Shown here in pieces: positions 35,380-43,862 of a DNA stretch of 55,890 nt. Within the stretch, counting starts at the first letter, position 1; each line of letters starts with the position of its first letter. This DNA comes from SIG350 sp964520895 (GTDB lineage: Bacteria; Bacillota; Clostridia; TANB77; SIG350). The notes beneath the pieces were generated by a model. It was not told the DNA's origin, ran no database searches, and saw only the letters and a list, made by a program, of their open reading frames with translations. The DNA is taken from NCBI GenBank assembly GCA_964520895.1, contig CAZFOR010000005.1, forward strand, positions 1-55,890. Direction: 5' to 3'. The position numbers and the translations under genes were made by a program.

Positions 35380-35643
35380 TTAATTGATATTTGTATTTAT
35401 ATCAATTAATAATTGTTCACATGTAGCATTGTCCAAACTAACATTAAGCTCTCTATCTATTTTTTTAGTTTTAATTGCTTTGTTTAAACATTCAATACTA
35501 CATATATATGTTCCTCTACCTGACATTTTGCCTGTTTTATCAAAACAAGCACTATTTTCAGATAATTTAACAATTCTATATAATTCTTTTTTAGATTTTG
35601 ATTGCATACAACCAATACATCTTCTTAAAGGAATTTTCTTCAT
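35380..35643 (-). CDS. rnpM: RNase P modulator RnpM (YlxR family)
   Basis: YlxR-family proteins are small RNA-binding proteins of the nusA-infB operon; in Bacillus the family member has been reported to bind RNase P RNA and modulate its activity. The start MKKIPLRRCIGCMQSKSKKEL has the hallmark RRC-x2-C motif, and GRGTYICSIECLNKAIK is the second signature. The start is at 35643, where GGTGATAAT lies in front; a start at 35652 is less well placed. The protein has 87 aa. It sits in its usual place between nusA and infB; the L7Ae-type ylxQ gene often found next to it is missing. Confidence 0.93.
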   Translation of the reverse strand: MKKIPLRRCIGCMQSKSKKELYRIVKLSENSACFDKTGKMSGRGTYICSIECLNKAIKTKKIDRELNVSLDNATCEQLLIDINTNIN

Positions 35644-35652
35644 TATTATCAC

Positions 35653-36711
35653 CTATTCTAAAATTTGTTCTCTTATTTGAGTTTCTGTTTTAATATCTAT
35701 TTTCCAGCTAACTAGTTTTGCAGCTAATCTAACATTTTGACCTTCTTTACCAATTGCTAATGATAATTGATCATCTGGTACAACTACTATTGAAGTTTTA
35801 TCATCATAATTAACATCAACAGCTATAACTTGTGCAGGAGACAATGCAGCTGCAATAAATTCAGCCATATCGTCACTCCATTCAACAATGTCAATTTTTT
35901 CTCCATTTAATTCTTTTAAAATAGATTCTATTCTAATACCCTTCATTCCAACACAAGATCCAACTGGATCAATGTTTTCATCTTTAGAATACACAGCTAT
36001 CTTAGTTCTAGCACCTGCATCTCTTGAAACAGATTTAATTTCAATTAACCCTTCATATATTTCAGGTATTTCAATTTCAAATAATCTTCTTACAAACCCT
36101 GGGTTTGTTCTAGATAACATTGCCTCTGGAACATTTTTGTTGTTTCTTTTAATATCTGTTATATATGCTTTGATTTTATCATTAACATTATATTTTTCGT
36201 TTTTAATTAACTCTGTAATTGGCAATACACCTTCTAATTTATCTAAATCAACTATAATTGAAACATCATCAACTTTTTGTATAATTCCAGAAATTAATTC
36301 ACCTTTTCTTTCATAAAATTCGTTAAATACATTATTTTTCTCGGCTGTTCTAATTCTTTCTAATATTACTTGCTTTGCAGTACCTGCTGCTACTCTACCG
36401 AAATCATCTGGTGTTATTTCAATATTTACTGTATCACCTAAATTATATGATTTTTTAATTTTCTTCGCATCATCAAGTGTTATTTGATATGCATCATTTA
36501 TAAACTCATCTGGATCTACTACTTCTTTTTGAGCATATAATTTAATTTTACCTTTCTTCATATCAAATTCAACTTTTACGTTTTCACTACCACCTGAATT
36601 CTTTTTATATGCCTTAATTAAGCCTTGTTCTAATGCTTCTAAAACATATTCTTCTGTTAATCCTTTTTCTTCACATAACATGCTAATTGACTTTAAAAAA
36701 TTTGTTCCCAT
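35653..36711 (-). CDS. nusA: Transcription termination/antitermination factor NusA
   Basis: NusA binds RNA polymerase and nascent RNA and modulates pausing, termination and antitermination. The N-terminal domain begins NFLKSISMLCEEKGL, the S1 domain covers about residues 130-200 (GELISGIIQKVDDVSIIVDL), and two KH domains follow (DPVGSCVGMKGIRIESILKE and SLAIGKEGQNVRLAAKL). The 352-aa length fits Gram-positive NusA without the acidic repeats. GGAGGAG lies before the ATG, which directly abuts the end of rimP. Confidence 0.97.
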   Translation of the reverse strand: MGTNFLKSISMLCEEKGLTEEYVLEALEQGLIKAYKKNSGGSENVKVEFDMKKGKIKLYAQKEVVDPDEFINDAYQITLDDAKKIKKSYNLGDTVNIEITPDDFGRVAAGTAKQVILERIRTAEKNNVFNEFYERKGELISGIIQKVDDVSIIVDLDKLEGVLPITELIKNEKYNVNDKIKAYITDIKRNNKNVPEAMLSRTNPGFVRRLFEIEIPEIYEGLIEIKSVSRDAGARTKIAVYSKDENIDPVGSCVGMKGIRIESILKELNGEKIDIVEWSDDMAEFIAAALSPAQVIAVDVNYDDKTSIVVVPDDQLSLAIGKEGQNVRLAAKLVSWKIDIKTETQIREQILE

Positions 36712-37191
36712 TTAAAAATCTCCTCCTTTTTCATTATTCCAATCATATACTGTTCTAATTTGACTTATATCAGCTTTTTCAAATAAGTATTCTTTATCAT
36801 CAGCTAATATAGTTACAGTATTATCAGTATATTTTTTTAATAATCCAGTATATACCTTTATTTTATCAACTGGTTTAAATAAATGTATCTCAATTTGTGT
36901 ATTTAAATATTTCTTAAAATGTTCTTCATTCCTAATATGTCTTTCTAGACCTGATGAAGAAACTTCTAAAAAATATTGTTCATCAATTTTAATTTTCTCA
37001 TCTATTTCATTTTCAATTAAATTATTAAGGTTTTCACAATCATCAATTGATATACCATTTTCTTTATGAATATATATTGTTAAATACATATCTTTTCCGC
37101 GTTTTTCATATATAACATCATATATTTCTAAATTTAACTCATCAGCAAATGGTAATATAACCTCAAATACCTCTCGTTCTAATTGTTTCAT
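36712..37191 (-). CDS. rimP: Ribosome maturation factor RimP
   Basis: RimP assists 30S assembly. The start at 37191 (MKQLEREVFEVILPF) is preferred over an in-frame ATG at 37227: AGGAGG lies 4 bases upstream and the length becomes the usual 159 aa. The core DLYLTI-like stretch is KDMYLTIYIHKENGISIDDC, and the segment YFLEVSSSGLERHI (the conserved V-SSPG-like loop) is recognisable. It is the first gene of the rimP-nusA-rnpM-infB-rbfA operon, and its leader holds a strong hairpin. Confidence 0.93.
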   Translation of the reverse strand: MKQLEREVFEVILPFADELNLEIYDVIYEKRGKDMYLTIYIHKENGISIDDCENLNNLIENEIDEKIKIDEQYFLEVSSSGLERHIRNEEHFKKYLNTQIEIHLFKPVDKIKVYTGLLKKYTDNTVTILADDKEYLFEKADISQIRTVYDWNNEKGGDF

Positions 37192-37231
37192 ATGTCCTCC
37201 TAAAAGTAATATACACTTAATTTTCAAAGAT

Positions 37232-37255
37232 AAAGAGTGGGGTAACCCACTCTTT
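37232..37255. other. Strong hairpin in the rimP leader
   Basis: A perfect 10-bp stem AAAGAGTGGG / CCCACTCTTT with a GTAA loop (37232-37241 with 37246-37255), GC-rich for this genome. On the - strand it lies between the rimP promoter and rimP, and its U-tract is poor. It could attenuate rimP, stabilise the mRNA 5' end, or weakly stop the sigH transcript. Confidence 0.6.
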
Positions 37256-37280
37256 TGTAATCATTTTTTAAGTTGTATGA

Positions 37281-37310
37281 ATTATATCATACAAATATAT
37301 TAATTTTCAA
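37281..37310 (-). promoter_or_regulatory. SigA-type promoter of the rimP-infB operon
   Basis: On the - strand: TTGAAA (37310-37305), 18-bp spacer, TATAAT (37286-37281) with an upstream TG (TGATATAAT, extended -10). Confidence 0.7.
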
Positions 37311-37345
37311 TACTTTATGTCAAATTTATTAATATTTAAGCATTT

Positions 37346-37996
37346 TTAATATAAGTCTTTATCATTAAATATGTTTTTTTCCATTTTCTTTTTAATTCTT
37401 TGTATTGCATTATCAACAGATTTAGGTTCAACTGCTAATGTAGCTGCAATTTGAGAATATGTATATCCACATAAATGTTTATCAAGTACTGTTTGTTCAA
37501 ATTCACTAAGTACACTTGTTATTTTTGATTTAACATTTAAAAAAGTTTCTTTATTAACTATTGTATCAGAAGGATCTGGTGCAATCTCATTTTCCAATAT
37601 ATCTCCTAAACATTTATCACCACTATCATCTTCAAAGCTTGTATTTAAAGATATACAACTATTAAGTGGTATATGTTTTTGTCTAGTAGATGATTTAATT
37701 GCAGAAATGATTTGTCTTTTAATACATAAATCTGCAAAAAGTTTAAATGAATTTTCTTTATCAACATTAAAATTTTTTATTGCCTTAAAAAGTCCAATTA
37801 AACCTTCTTGTACAATATCTTGTTTTTCAGCGCCTGTAATAAAATATGATTTGGCATGATTATATACAAAAGGTTTGTATTTTTCCATAAGGAAATCAAG
37901 TGCCTTTTCATTATTATTTTTAATTTCTAAAATTAATTGCTCATCTGTTAATAATTTTAATGCCTCATTTGTTTTAATATAAAATTTACAGTTCAC
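37346..37996 (-). CDS. sigH: RNA polymerase sigma factor SigH
   Basis: SigH (Spo0H) is the SigA-family alternative factor that drives early-stationary and sporulation-onset genes. Region 2 shows LMEKYKPFVYNHAKSYFITG and DIVQEGLIGLFKAIKNF (-10 recognition), and region 4 has LDKHLCGYTYSQIAATLAVEPKSVDNAIQRIKKK-like helices. The start is GTG 37996, 7 bases from GAGGG, giving 216 aa, the usual length; the upstream in-frame ATG at 38041 lacks a ribosome site. It has its own promoter. A candidate 6S RNA is encoded directly upstream. Confidence 0.93.
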   Translation of the reverse strand: MNCKFYIKTNEALKLLTDEQLILEIKNNNEKALDFLMEKYKPFVYNHAKSYFITGAEKQDIVQEGLIGLFKAIKNFNVDKENSFKLFADLCIKRQIISAIKSSTRQKHIPLNSCISLNTSFEDDSGDKCLGDILENEIAPDPSDTIVNKETFLNVKSKITSVLSEFEQTVLDKHLCGYTYSQIAATLAVEPKSVDNAIQRIKKKMEKNIFNDKDLY

Positions 37997-38028
37997 TCTT
38001 TTGCCCTCGCTTCTTAATTTATAGCTAT

Positions 38029-38057
38029 ATTTTATTATCAAAATCAGTATATGTCAA
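38029..38057 (-). promoter_or_regulatory. SigA-type promoter of sigH
   Basis: On the - strand: TTGACA (38057-38052), 17-bp spacer, TAAAAT (38034-38029), about 25 nt upstream of the GTG start's ribosome site. Confidence 0.75.
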
Positions 38058-38141
38058 GAATATTTTATAAATTAATGTAGTAATCATAATATCTTTGACA
38101 CTTTTTGCTTCAATTGTTGTATATAATTTATTTTTTTACAT

Positions 38142-38343
38142 AAAAAAAGTAAATCCCGTATCAGCCGTGTAATAGTCAATTTAAGAGCCTGTGTAAACAG
38201 GTGGGTACTCTGTTGGATACTAATGGGTTTCCTAAAGATATATTATTAGGCATACACGCCATATCCAAACTAACAAGCTCCCAATAAATAGGTGTTGGTT
38301 CTAAATACAACCTATTAAATCACGAACCATATAGGATTTACTG
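38142..38343 (-). ncRNA. ssrS: Structured RNA of about 200 nt, candidate 6S RNA
   Basis: The RNA has its own consensus promoter, a closing stem that joins its ends (AGTAAATCC 38342-38334 with GGATTTACT 38156-38148), a run of six to seven U at the 3' end, and internal hairpins: CCTGT / ACAGG (38188-38201), GGC / GCC (38249-38260) and AATAGG..TTG / CAA.CCTATT (38287-38316). No reading frame is present. Length, a long closed rod and a large unpaired middle are what 6S RNA, the SigA-holoenzyme decoy, looks like. I cannot match a primary-sequence signature with certainty, so another housekeeping RNA is possible; RNase P RNA, SRP RNA and tmRNA hallmarks are absent. Confidence 0.55.
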
Positions 38344-38350
38344 TATATTT

Positions 38351-38379
38351 ATTATACTATTGTAACTACTTTATTGCAA
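38351..38379 (-). promoter_or_regulatory. Consensus promoter of the candidate 6S RNA
   Basis: On the - strand: TTGCAA (38379-38374), 17-bp spacer, TATAAT (38356-38351). The 5' strand of the closing stem begins 8-9 bases downstream, exactly where transcription should start. Confidence 0.8.
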
Positions 38380-38476
38380 ATTCTGTTTTTGACTGAAAAG
38401 ATAGAATTTTATGTTGTTTTACATATCAATCTAATATTTACTAGGTTTTACTTGCTTTTTTATATCATATTATTGT

Positions 38477-38505
38477 TTGAAAATAGTATAATTTAGTAGT
38501 ATAAT
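38477..38505 (+). promoter_or_regulatory. Promoter of the radical SAM gene
   Basis: TTGAAA (38477-38482), 17-bp spacer, TATAAT (38500-38505). Confidence 0.7.
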
Positions 38506-38511
38506 ATTAGT

Positions 38512-38542
38512 ATATGTAATTTTATATAATTACATATTTTTT
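38512..38542 (+). promoter_or_regulatory. Terminator-like hairpin at the very 5' end of the radical SAM mRNA
   Basis: A perfect 10-bp stem ATATGTAATT / AATTACATAT (38512-38521 with 38528-38537) then TTTTTT, directly before the GGAGG site. It begins at the predicted transcription start, so the RNA would open with this hairpin. It may stabilise the mRNA or attenuate it. Confidence 0.5.
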
Positions 38543-38553
38543 ATGGAGGTATT

Positions 38554-39682
38554 ATGAAAAAATACATGATTATGTGTGCAAAAGCATCAACTGTTGCACA
38601 CATAAATTATCATTTTACACAATTTGGCAAGATAGTTGATTATTTGGATAAATTATTTCCAAATAAAATATTAGCAATTGATTATGAAACTTTAAATTTT
38701 AATTTATTACAAGCTATAAAGCAAATTATTAAATACAAATTAGAATATGTTTGTATGTATGTAACAACTGAAAACTTAAGAAATTCCATTCTTTTTGCTA
38801 AATACATAAAAAGAATTTTTCCTAATGTTTCTATATTGGCTTATGGAAACACTACTATATTAATACCAAATTTATATATAAATAGCCCTTTTGATGCTAT
38901 ACATAAAGATGGTGATTATGAAACTTGTATACAAAGTTTTTTCAAATACTATAATGTAGATAATACTAAATTAGAAGACATGTATGTTATAAATGAAGGG
39001 AATTTAGTTAACACCAAAGAAGGTACTTTTATTGGTGAAAATGATTGGGGTATATCTAATCCAACTAGAGTACCTATTAATAAATATATTAAAATTAAAA
39101 AGAAAAAGAGATTTGTTATTAATATAAGTAAAGGTTGTCCTTTTTCTTGTAAACATTGTTTAATTAACATAGTGGAAGGAAAATCTGAAAGAAGACGTAG
39201 TATATCAAATTTAAAGGATGTTATTTCTAGAATATATCCCCAATATGCTCATATAAAGCTATGGGCTGCAAATTTCACATTAAACAAACAATATGTATAT
39301 GATTTTTGCAATTTAGTAAAAGAATATTTTCCAGATTTAACTTGGGAATGTGCAACAAAAATTGATTTAATTGATGATAACTTATTAAAAACAATGAGTA
39401 ATTATGGTTGTAAACAAATAAATCTTGGAATTGAAACATTGAATGAAGAAAAATGGATTAAAAACACAAAAGATTATAGTGTACAAAAAATAGATAATGT
39501 AATAGATAATGTACAGAAATTTGGTATTAAAATACGAGGATGTATAATGCTAGGAATACCTGGTCAAACAAAAGAAAGCATCTACAAAACTATAGATTAT
39601 TTAATACTAAAAGGTGTTGATATAAGACCTACAATATTTACACCATATCATTTATTAGATGAAAACATATCAATTGATGATA
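38554..39682 (+). CDS. Radical SAM protein with N-terminal alpha/beta domain, 3' end lost in a gap
   Basis: The cluster motif CPFSCKHC (Cys 195, 199 and 202) is that of radical SAM enzymes, which cleave S-adenosylmethionine reductively. It is followed by the barrel strand KLWAANFTLNKQYV and NLGIETLNEEKW. The first 140 residues look like the Rossmann-type domain of B12-binding radical SAM enzymes, but the cobalamin motif DxHxxG is not seen, so cobalamin use is doubtful. 376 residues are readable up to the 100-N gap; a downstream frame across the N run is not real evidence. TGGAGG precedes the ATG. The substrate is unknown; family members modify peptides, tRNA or lipids. Confidence 0.85.
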
Positions 39683-39782
39683 NNNNNNNNNNNNNNNNNN
39701 NNNNNNNNNNNNNNNNNNNNNNNNNNNNNNNNNNNNNNNNNNNNNNNNNNNNNNNNNNNNNNNNNNNNNNNNNNNNNNNNNN
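39683..39782. other. Assembly gap, 100 N
   Basis: Exactly 100 N, a conventional placeholder for unknown length. It removes the end of the radical SAM gene and anything between it and the terminator after it. Confidence 0.99.
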
Positions 39783-39785
39783 TAA

Positions 39786-39811
39786 AATAGCATCACATTA
39801 GTGGTGCTATT
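39786..39811. terminator. Bidirectional terminator at the end of cls
   Basis: An 11-bp stem AATAGCATCAC / GTGGTGCTATT with one G-U pair and an ATTA loop (39786-39796 with 39801-39811), flanked by A and T runs. The TGA of cls (39793-39795) lies inside the stem. Confidence 0.8.
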
Positions 39812-41358
39812 ATTTTTAATATCGGTTTAAATATATTTACTAAATAATGTTTTTTTATCCATATATTATCAATTTCTTCACATTCATTTATTGTGTTAAT
39901 AAAATCAGTTTTAATTTCATTAATTAATTTATCATCATTATATATTAAAATACCATTTTCATAATGGAAATACATACTCCTATAATCTAAATTGATACTA
40001 CTAACAGATGCTTTTATATCATCAGATAATACTGTTTTAGAATGAATAAATCCTGGTATATATTCATATATTTTTACATTGTTTTCAATAAGCTCTTTAT
40101 AGTATGACCTTGTAATAGAATGAACAAATGGATTATCACCTATTTTTGGTGTTATTATCCTTACATCTATTCCGCTTCTCCCGCACATTTTCAAATTATT
40201 TAATATTTCATTATCTAACATCAAATATGGTGACATAATATATATTTTTTGTTTAGTATCATTAATTAATTTATTATATACATTTTTAGCGACATGCCTC
40301 TTTGTATCAACACCATCTAAATATATAATCTGATATCCCCTATTGTCATCTTCATTGGTTATTTTATCATTTCCTGTTTTATTATTATTTATATACTTAG
40401 TATAATCTAATCTTTCATTTGGTTTACAATACATATTCCATAACTTAATGAATATACTTGAAAAATCATTTGAAATATCTCCTTGTAGTCTAATAGCACA
40501 GTCCTTCCATTTAGCTTTAAAAGTACCTTTATTTATATATTCATCCCCTATATTTATCCCACCTGTATATGAGATATTACCATCAATTACTATAATCTTT
40601 CTATGGTTTCTAATATTTGTATATAAATTAAATTTTGATGAAAACGAATTAAATACACAAACTTTTAAATTATTGTTTTTGATTTTCTTTAAACTTCTAG
40701 GATATCTAAAAAAACTTCCCATATGATCAAATATAACAAAAACCTTAACACCACTATTTGCTTTATCTTTTAATATTTCTATTATTTCATCTAGCATTTT
40801 ACCTTTACCAATAATAAAAAAATTAATAAAAATAAACTTTTTAGCGTTTTTTATATCATTTAAAAAATCATTATAAAAAGCCTCACCAGTACTATGATAT
40901 TTATTAATATCACACTTCCTTACACTATAACCAGAAACATTGTTAATATATCTAATAATATTATACATATCAACATCTTTTGAATTAATATCTTTTAATA
41001 TTTCGTTATTATCCTTTTGACCATTTATATTATTATCATGTATATCACTAATGTTATTCTTAATTCTTCTTGGTATTGTTTTTGTAGAAAAAATAACATA
41101 TAAACCTATACCTATTACAGGGAAAGCAATTAATAATATTGCCCATAAAAGCACATGTTCAAGAGTTGTTTGTTTGTTAATCATATATATTATTAATATT
41201 AATTGTAAAATTGTTAATAATACATATATATAACCTAAATATATTGAGTTTTGATTAAATATATAATAACAAAAATAACCTTGTAATATAACTATAAATA
41301 ACAAAAAAATAATTTTTAAAGCTATACATAAAATATTTTTTAATTGCTTAAATAACAT
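39793..41358 (-). CDS. cls: Cardiolipin synthase
   Basis: Cls joins two phosphatidylglycerols (or related lipids) into cardiolipin at the membrane. Two N-terminal membrane helices (about residues 10-30 and 38-58), then a third hydrophobic stretch, precede two phospholipase-D HKD motifs: HRKIIVID (about residues 255-262, followed by GGINIGDEY) and HSKTVLSD (about residues 437-444, followed by SSINLDYRS). The 521-aa length is typical. The ATG is preceded by GGAAGGGAA. It appears to be monocistronic. Confidence 0.96.
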   Translation of the reverse strand: MLFKQLKNILCIALKIIFLLFIVILQGYFCYYIFNQNSIYLGYIYVLLTILQLILIIYMINKQTTLEHVLLWAILLIAFPVIGIGLYVIFSTKTIPRRIKNNISDIHDNNINGQKDNNEILKDINSKDVDMYNIIRYINNVSGYSVRKCDINKYHSTGEAFYNDFLNDIKNAKKFIFINFFIIGKGKMLDEIIEILKDKANSGVKVFVIFDHMGSFFRYPRSLKKIKNNNLKVCVFNSFSSKFNLYTNIRNHRKIIVIDGNISYTGGINIGDEYINKGTFKAKWKDCAIRLQGDISNDFSSIFIKLWNMYCKPNERLDYTKYINNNKTGNDKITNEDDNRGYQIIYLDGVDTKRHVAKNVYNKLINDTKQKIYIMSPYLMLDNEILNNLKMCGRSGIDVRIITPKIGDNPFVHSITRSYYKELIENNVKIYEYIPGFIHSKTVLSDDIKASVSSINLDYRSMYFHYENGILIYNDDKLINEIKTDFINTINECEEIDNIWIKKHYLVNIFKPILKIIAPLM

Positions 41359-41398
41359 AATTCCCTTCCTTTATTAACATTAGATTAACCCTTTATAT

Positions 41399-41430
41399 AA
41401 AAAAATAGTACTACATTTGTAATACTATTT
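41399..41430 (-). terminator. Terminator after the DUF378 gene
   Basis: An 8-bp stem AAATAGTA / TACTATTT (41403-41410 with 41423-41430) extended by an inner CTAC / GTAA pairing; the - strand shows TTTTTTT after it. Confidence 0.7.
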
Positions 41431-41452
41431 AATATTTATTTATAGATTTAGT

Positions 41453-41653
41453 TTATTCTTCATTACTAACTTTATTATAAAAAGCAAATGCCCATACACC
41501 AGCTACTCCAACTAATATATATATTAATGATGTAATCCATGATATACTACCAAATATTGCTTCTACTAAATTAAAATTAAATAATCCTACTAATCCCCAA
41601 TTTATACATCCGACTATAAGTAATGTAAGAATAATTCCATTTAATACTTTCAT
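41453..41653 (-). CDS. DUF378 small membrane protein
   Basis: The 66-aa product has two hydrophobic helices (about residues 4-24 and 38-58) around the motif GCINWGLVGLFNFNLVEAIFG, the signature of the DUF378 (YuzA-like) family. Function is unknown across the family. TAGGAGGTATTAAA precedes the ATG, and it sits alone between cls and the MscS gene on the opposite strand. Confidence 0.9.
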   Translation of the reverse strand: MKVLNGIILTLLIVGCINWGLVGLFNFNLVEAIFGSISWITSLIYILVGVAGVWAFAFYNKVSNEE

Positions 41654-41810
41654 TTTAATACCTCCTAAAATCTATATATTGTTATTATTTCTATTTCATA
41701 ATAAATTATACATAAATTAATAAAATATATATTCGACACTTTTCTTTTTAATTATATGTGATATAATTTTATACGAATTAAAACAAATTAATTATGAATG
41801 GAGAATATTT

Positions 41811-42602
41811 ATGGAAAATATATTAATAAAAATTTGGTCAATGAATATAGTAAAAAGTTTAATTGCTTTAATTATATGTTTTATTGTATATAAAATTTTT
41901 AAATCAATAATTGACAAATGCATAAAAAAAGGATTGGAACATAATAAATTTGACGGCAAAAAAGAAATATATATTAAACTATTAAATAATATATTAAAAT
42001 ACATATTTATAATATTAATTACAATTATTATTTTAAAGATAAATGGAATTAATGTAACATCACTACTTGCTGGACTTGGAATTGCTGGAATAGTTGTCGG
42101 ACTTGCTCTTCAAGATGCTTTAAAAGATATAATAATGGGTGCCAACATAATAACAGATAATTATTTTATGATAGGTGATGTTGTTAAATATAACGGATAT
42201 GAAGGAAAAGTTATTTCATTTGGATTGAAAACAACAAAAATCAAAGACATTTATACTAATGATGTAATATCAATAACAAATAGAAATATTGATAAAATAG
42301 TTAATGTATCTGATTGGCTTGATATTAATTTTCCAGTATCATATAATGACAAAATTGAAAATGTCGAAAAGGTATTAAATGAAGCAAGTGAAAAAATAAA
42401 ATTATATAAAAATGTTAAAAACTGCAAATACTTAGGAATAAATGAATTAGCTGATTCAAGTATGATATACAAATTAAGAATATATTGTATACCTGAATTT
42501 AAACCACAAATTAAAAGAGATTGTATTAGATGTGTTAAAATACTATTTGATGAAAACAATATTACAGTTCCATACACTCAAATTGATATACATAATATTT
42601 AA
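41811..42602 (+). CDS. Small MscS-family mechanosensitive channel
   Basis: At 263 aa this is near the minimal MscS size. Two N-terminal helices lead to the pore helix LLAGLGIAGIVVGLALQDAL (about residues 84-103), which shows the characteristic Gly-Ala spacing, and the beta domain begins NYFMIGDVVKYNGYEGKVIS. It is the second MscS gene in the window; the two proteins differ strongly in length and in the N-terminal part. TGGAGAATATTT precedes the ATG. Confidence 0.93.
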   Translation: MENILIKIWSMNIVKSLIALIICFIVYKIFKSIIDKCIKKGLEHNKFDGKKEIYIKLLNNILKYIFIILITIIILKINGINVTSLLAGLGIAGIVVGLALQDALKDIIMGANIITDNYFMIGDVVKYNGYEGKVISFGLKTTKIKDIYTNDVISITNRNIDKIVNVSDWLDINFPVSYNDKIENVEKVLNEASEKIKLYKNVKNCKYLGINELADSSMIYKLRIYCIPEFKPQIKRDCIRCVKILFDENNITVPYTQIDIHNI

Positions 42603-42613
42603 GTATATAATAC

Positions 42614-42652
42614 AAAAAATCTGTTGTCTTTAATAACTACAGATTTTTTTTT
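42614..42652. terminator. Bidirectional terminator between the MscS gene and sigK
   Basis: A perfect 11-bp stem AAAAAATCTGT / ACAGATTTTTT (42614-42624 with 42639-42649) with T-runs on both strands. Confidence 0.85.
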
Positions 42653-42682
42653 AATTCATATTAATTAATTCATAATCAATTT

Positions 42683-43378
42683 CTATTTTTTTAATGCATT
42701 TTTCAATTTACCTAATGCTTTTGTTTCAATTCTTGATACATACGAACGTGAAATACCTAACATCTTCCCTATTTCACTTTGCGTTTTTTCTTCATTACCT
42801 TTTAATCCAAATCTAAGTTCGATTATCTTTTTTTCTCTATCTTTTAATACATTGCTAAGTTTGTTATATAGACTCCTTATATTACTAGCTAAATCTAATT
42901 GTTCCTCAATATCTTTTTGCTCGTATTCTAATATATTAATATATGATAACTCATTACCATCTTTATCTTTTCCAATAACATTGTTTATAGATGTTTCACT
43001 TTTAGTTTTTTTAGTTGTTCTTAAATACATCAAAACTTCGTTTTCTATACATCTTGATATATATGTGGATAGTTTTGTACCTTTATCATTATTATACTTT
43101 TCTAGCCCCTTTATGAGTCCAATAGTGCCAATTGAAATCAAATCATCTTGCTCAACTTGTGAATTAGAATATTTTTTAACAATAAATGCAACTAATCTCA
43201 AATTTCTTGTTATTAAAACATTTTTAGCTTCCTTATCACCTGAAATAAATTTTTCTATATATATCTTTTCCTCTTCTGGCGTTAATGGTTCTGGAAAAAG
43301 ATTAGAATTAGATACATAACCTGTGCAAATAAAAATATATTTTAATAAATCTAATATATGTAATAAAATATTAAACAC
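42683..43378 (-). CDS. sigK: Sporulation sigma factor SigK, uninterrupted
   Basis: SigK is the late mother-cell sigma factor that drives coat and dipicolinate genes. The pro-region is hydrophobic (about residues 1-25) and followed by GYVSNSNLFPEPLTPEEE, the usual junction with the mature protein. Regions 2 (NLRLVAFIVKKY, DDLISIGTIGLIKG) and 4 (GISRSYVSRIETKAL) are intact in 231 aa. The gene is not split, so no skin-type element is present. The start at 43378 is a GTG that lies very near GGGGG and may need revising. SigK activity normally needs pro-sequence removal, so a SpoIVFB-type protease is expected elsewhere. Confidence 0.92.
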   Translation of the reverse strand: MFNILLHILDLLKYIFICTGYVSNSNLFPEPLTPEEEKIYIEKFISGDKEAKNVLITRNLRLVAFIVKKYSNSQVEQDDLISIGTIGLIKGLEKYNNDKGTKLSTYISRCIENEVLMYLRTTKKTKSETSINNVIGKDKDGNELSYINILEYEQKDIEEQLDLASNIRSLYNKLSNVLKDREKKIIELRFGLKGNEEKTQSEIGKMLGISRSYVSRIETKALGKLKNALKK

Positions 43379-43463
43379 CCCCTACATTTATTTTATGTAA
43401 AGGATGCTTGTTAGGTTACAAATTTATATATAAATATATTATTATATTTTTTCAAAATAACTA

Positions 43464-43492
43464 TTGTAAGTGTATCATAATTTTGATATAAT
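43464..43492 (+). promoter_or_regulatory. Promoter of the antitoxin gene
   Basis: TTGTAA (43464-43469), 17-bp spacer, TATAAT (43487-43492), 30 bp before the Phd/YefM start. Antitoxins of this family usually repress their own promoter. Confidence 0.65.
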
Positions 43493-43522
43493 TCGTGTAT
43501 ATTAAATAAGGAGGTGCATATT

Positions 43523-43862
43523 ATGGCTTTAATTAGACCTTGTGCAGATTTAAGAAACAACTATAACGAGATATCTAAAATCTGTCATGAATTAAACGAA
43601 CCTATGTATATTACTAAAAATGGTACAAATGATTTAGTTGTTTTATCTGATAAGTTATATGAATCAATTATAAAAAAATCAGAGCAAACAGAAGAAGAAA
43701 GAATTGAAAAGCTTGTGTCACAGCATTTTGATAAACAATTTACTACATTTGAGGAATTTAAAACTGATTTAATTAAACAAGTTGAAAAAGCACAAAAACA
43801 AATTAAAGAAGGTAAAGGAATTCCTATGGAACAAGCTGTTGCAGAAATGGAGGCTAAATATG
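43523..43862 (+). CDS. Phd/YefM-family antitoxin, 3' end lost in a gap
   Basis: The N-terminal MALIRPCADLRNNYNEISKICHE..PMYITKNGTNDLVVLSDKLYE is the DNA-binding fold of prevent-host-death/YefM antitoxins; the Glu-rich helix that follows would wrap the toxin. The start at 43523 lies 8 bases after AGGAGG; a start at 43514 overlaps it and is rejected. 113 codons are readable before the 100-N gap. The cognate toxin (RelE/ParE type) would be expected directly downstream, so it is probably inside the gap. Confidence 0.85.

Noticed and set aside
38142..38343. RNase P RNA, SRP RNA or tmRNA in the structured region
   Set aside because: The hallmark conserved segments of these RNAs are not present; 6S remains the best fit.
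39683..39800. Radical SAM frame continuing across the N run to a stop at about 39800
   Set aside because: The frame through 100 unknown bases has no meaning, and the end would lie in the cls terminator stem.
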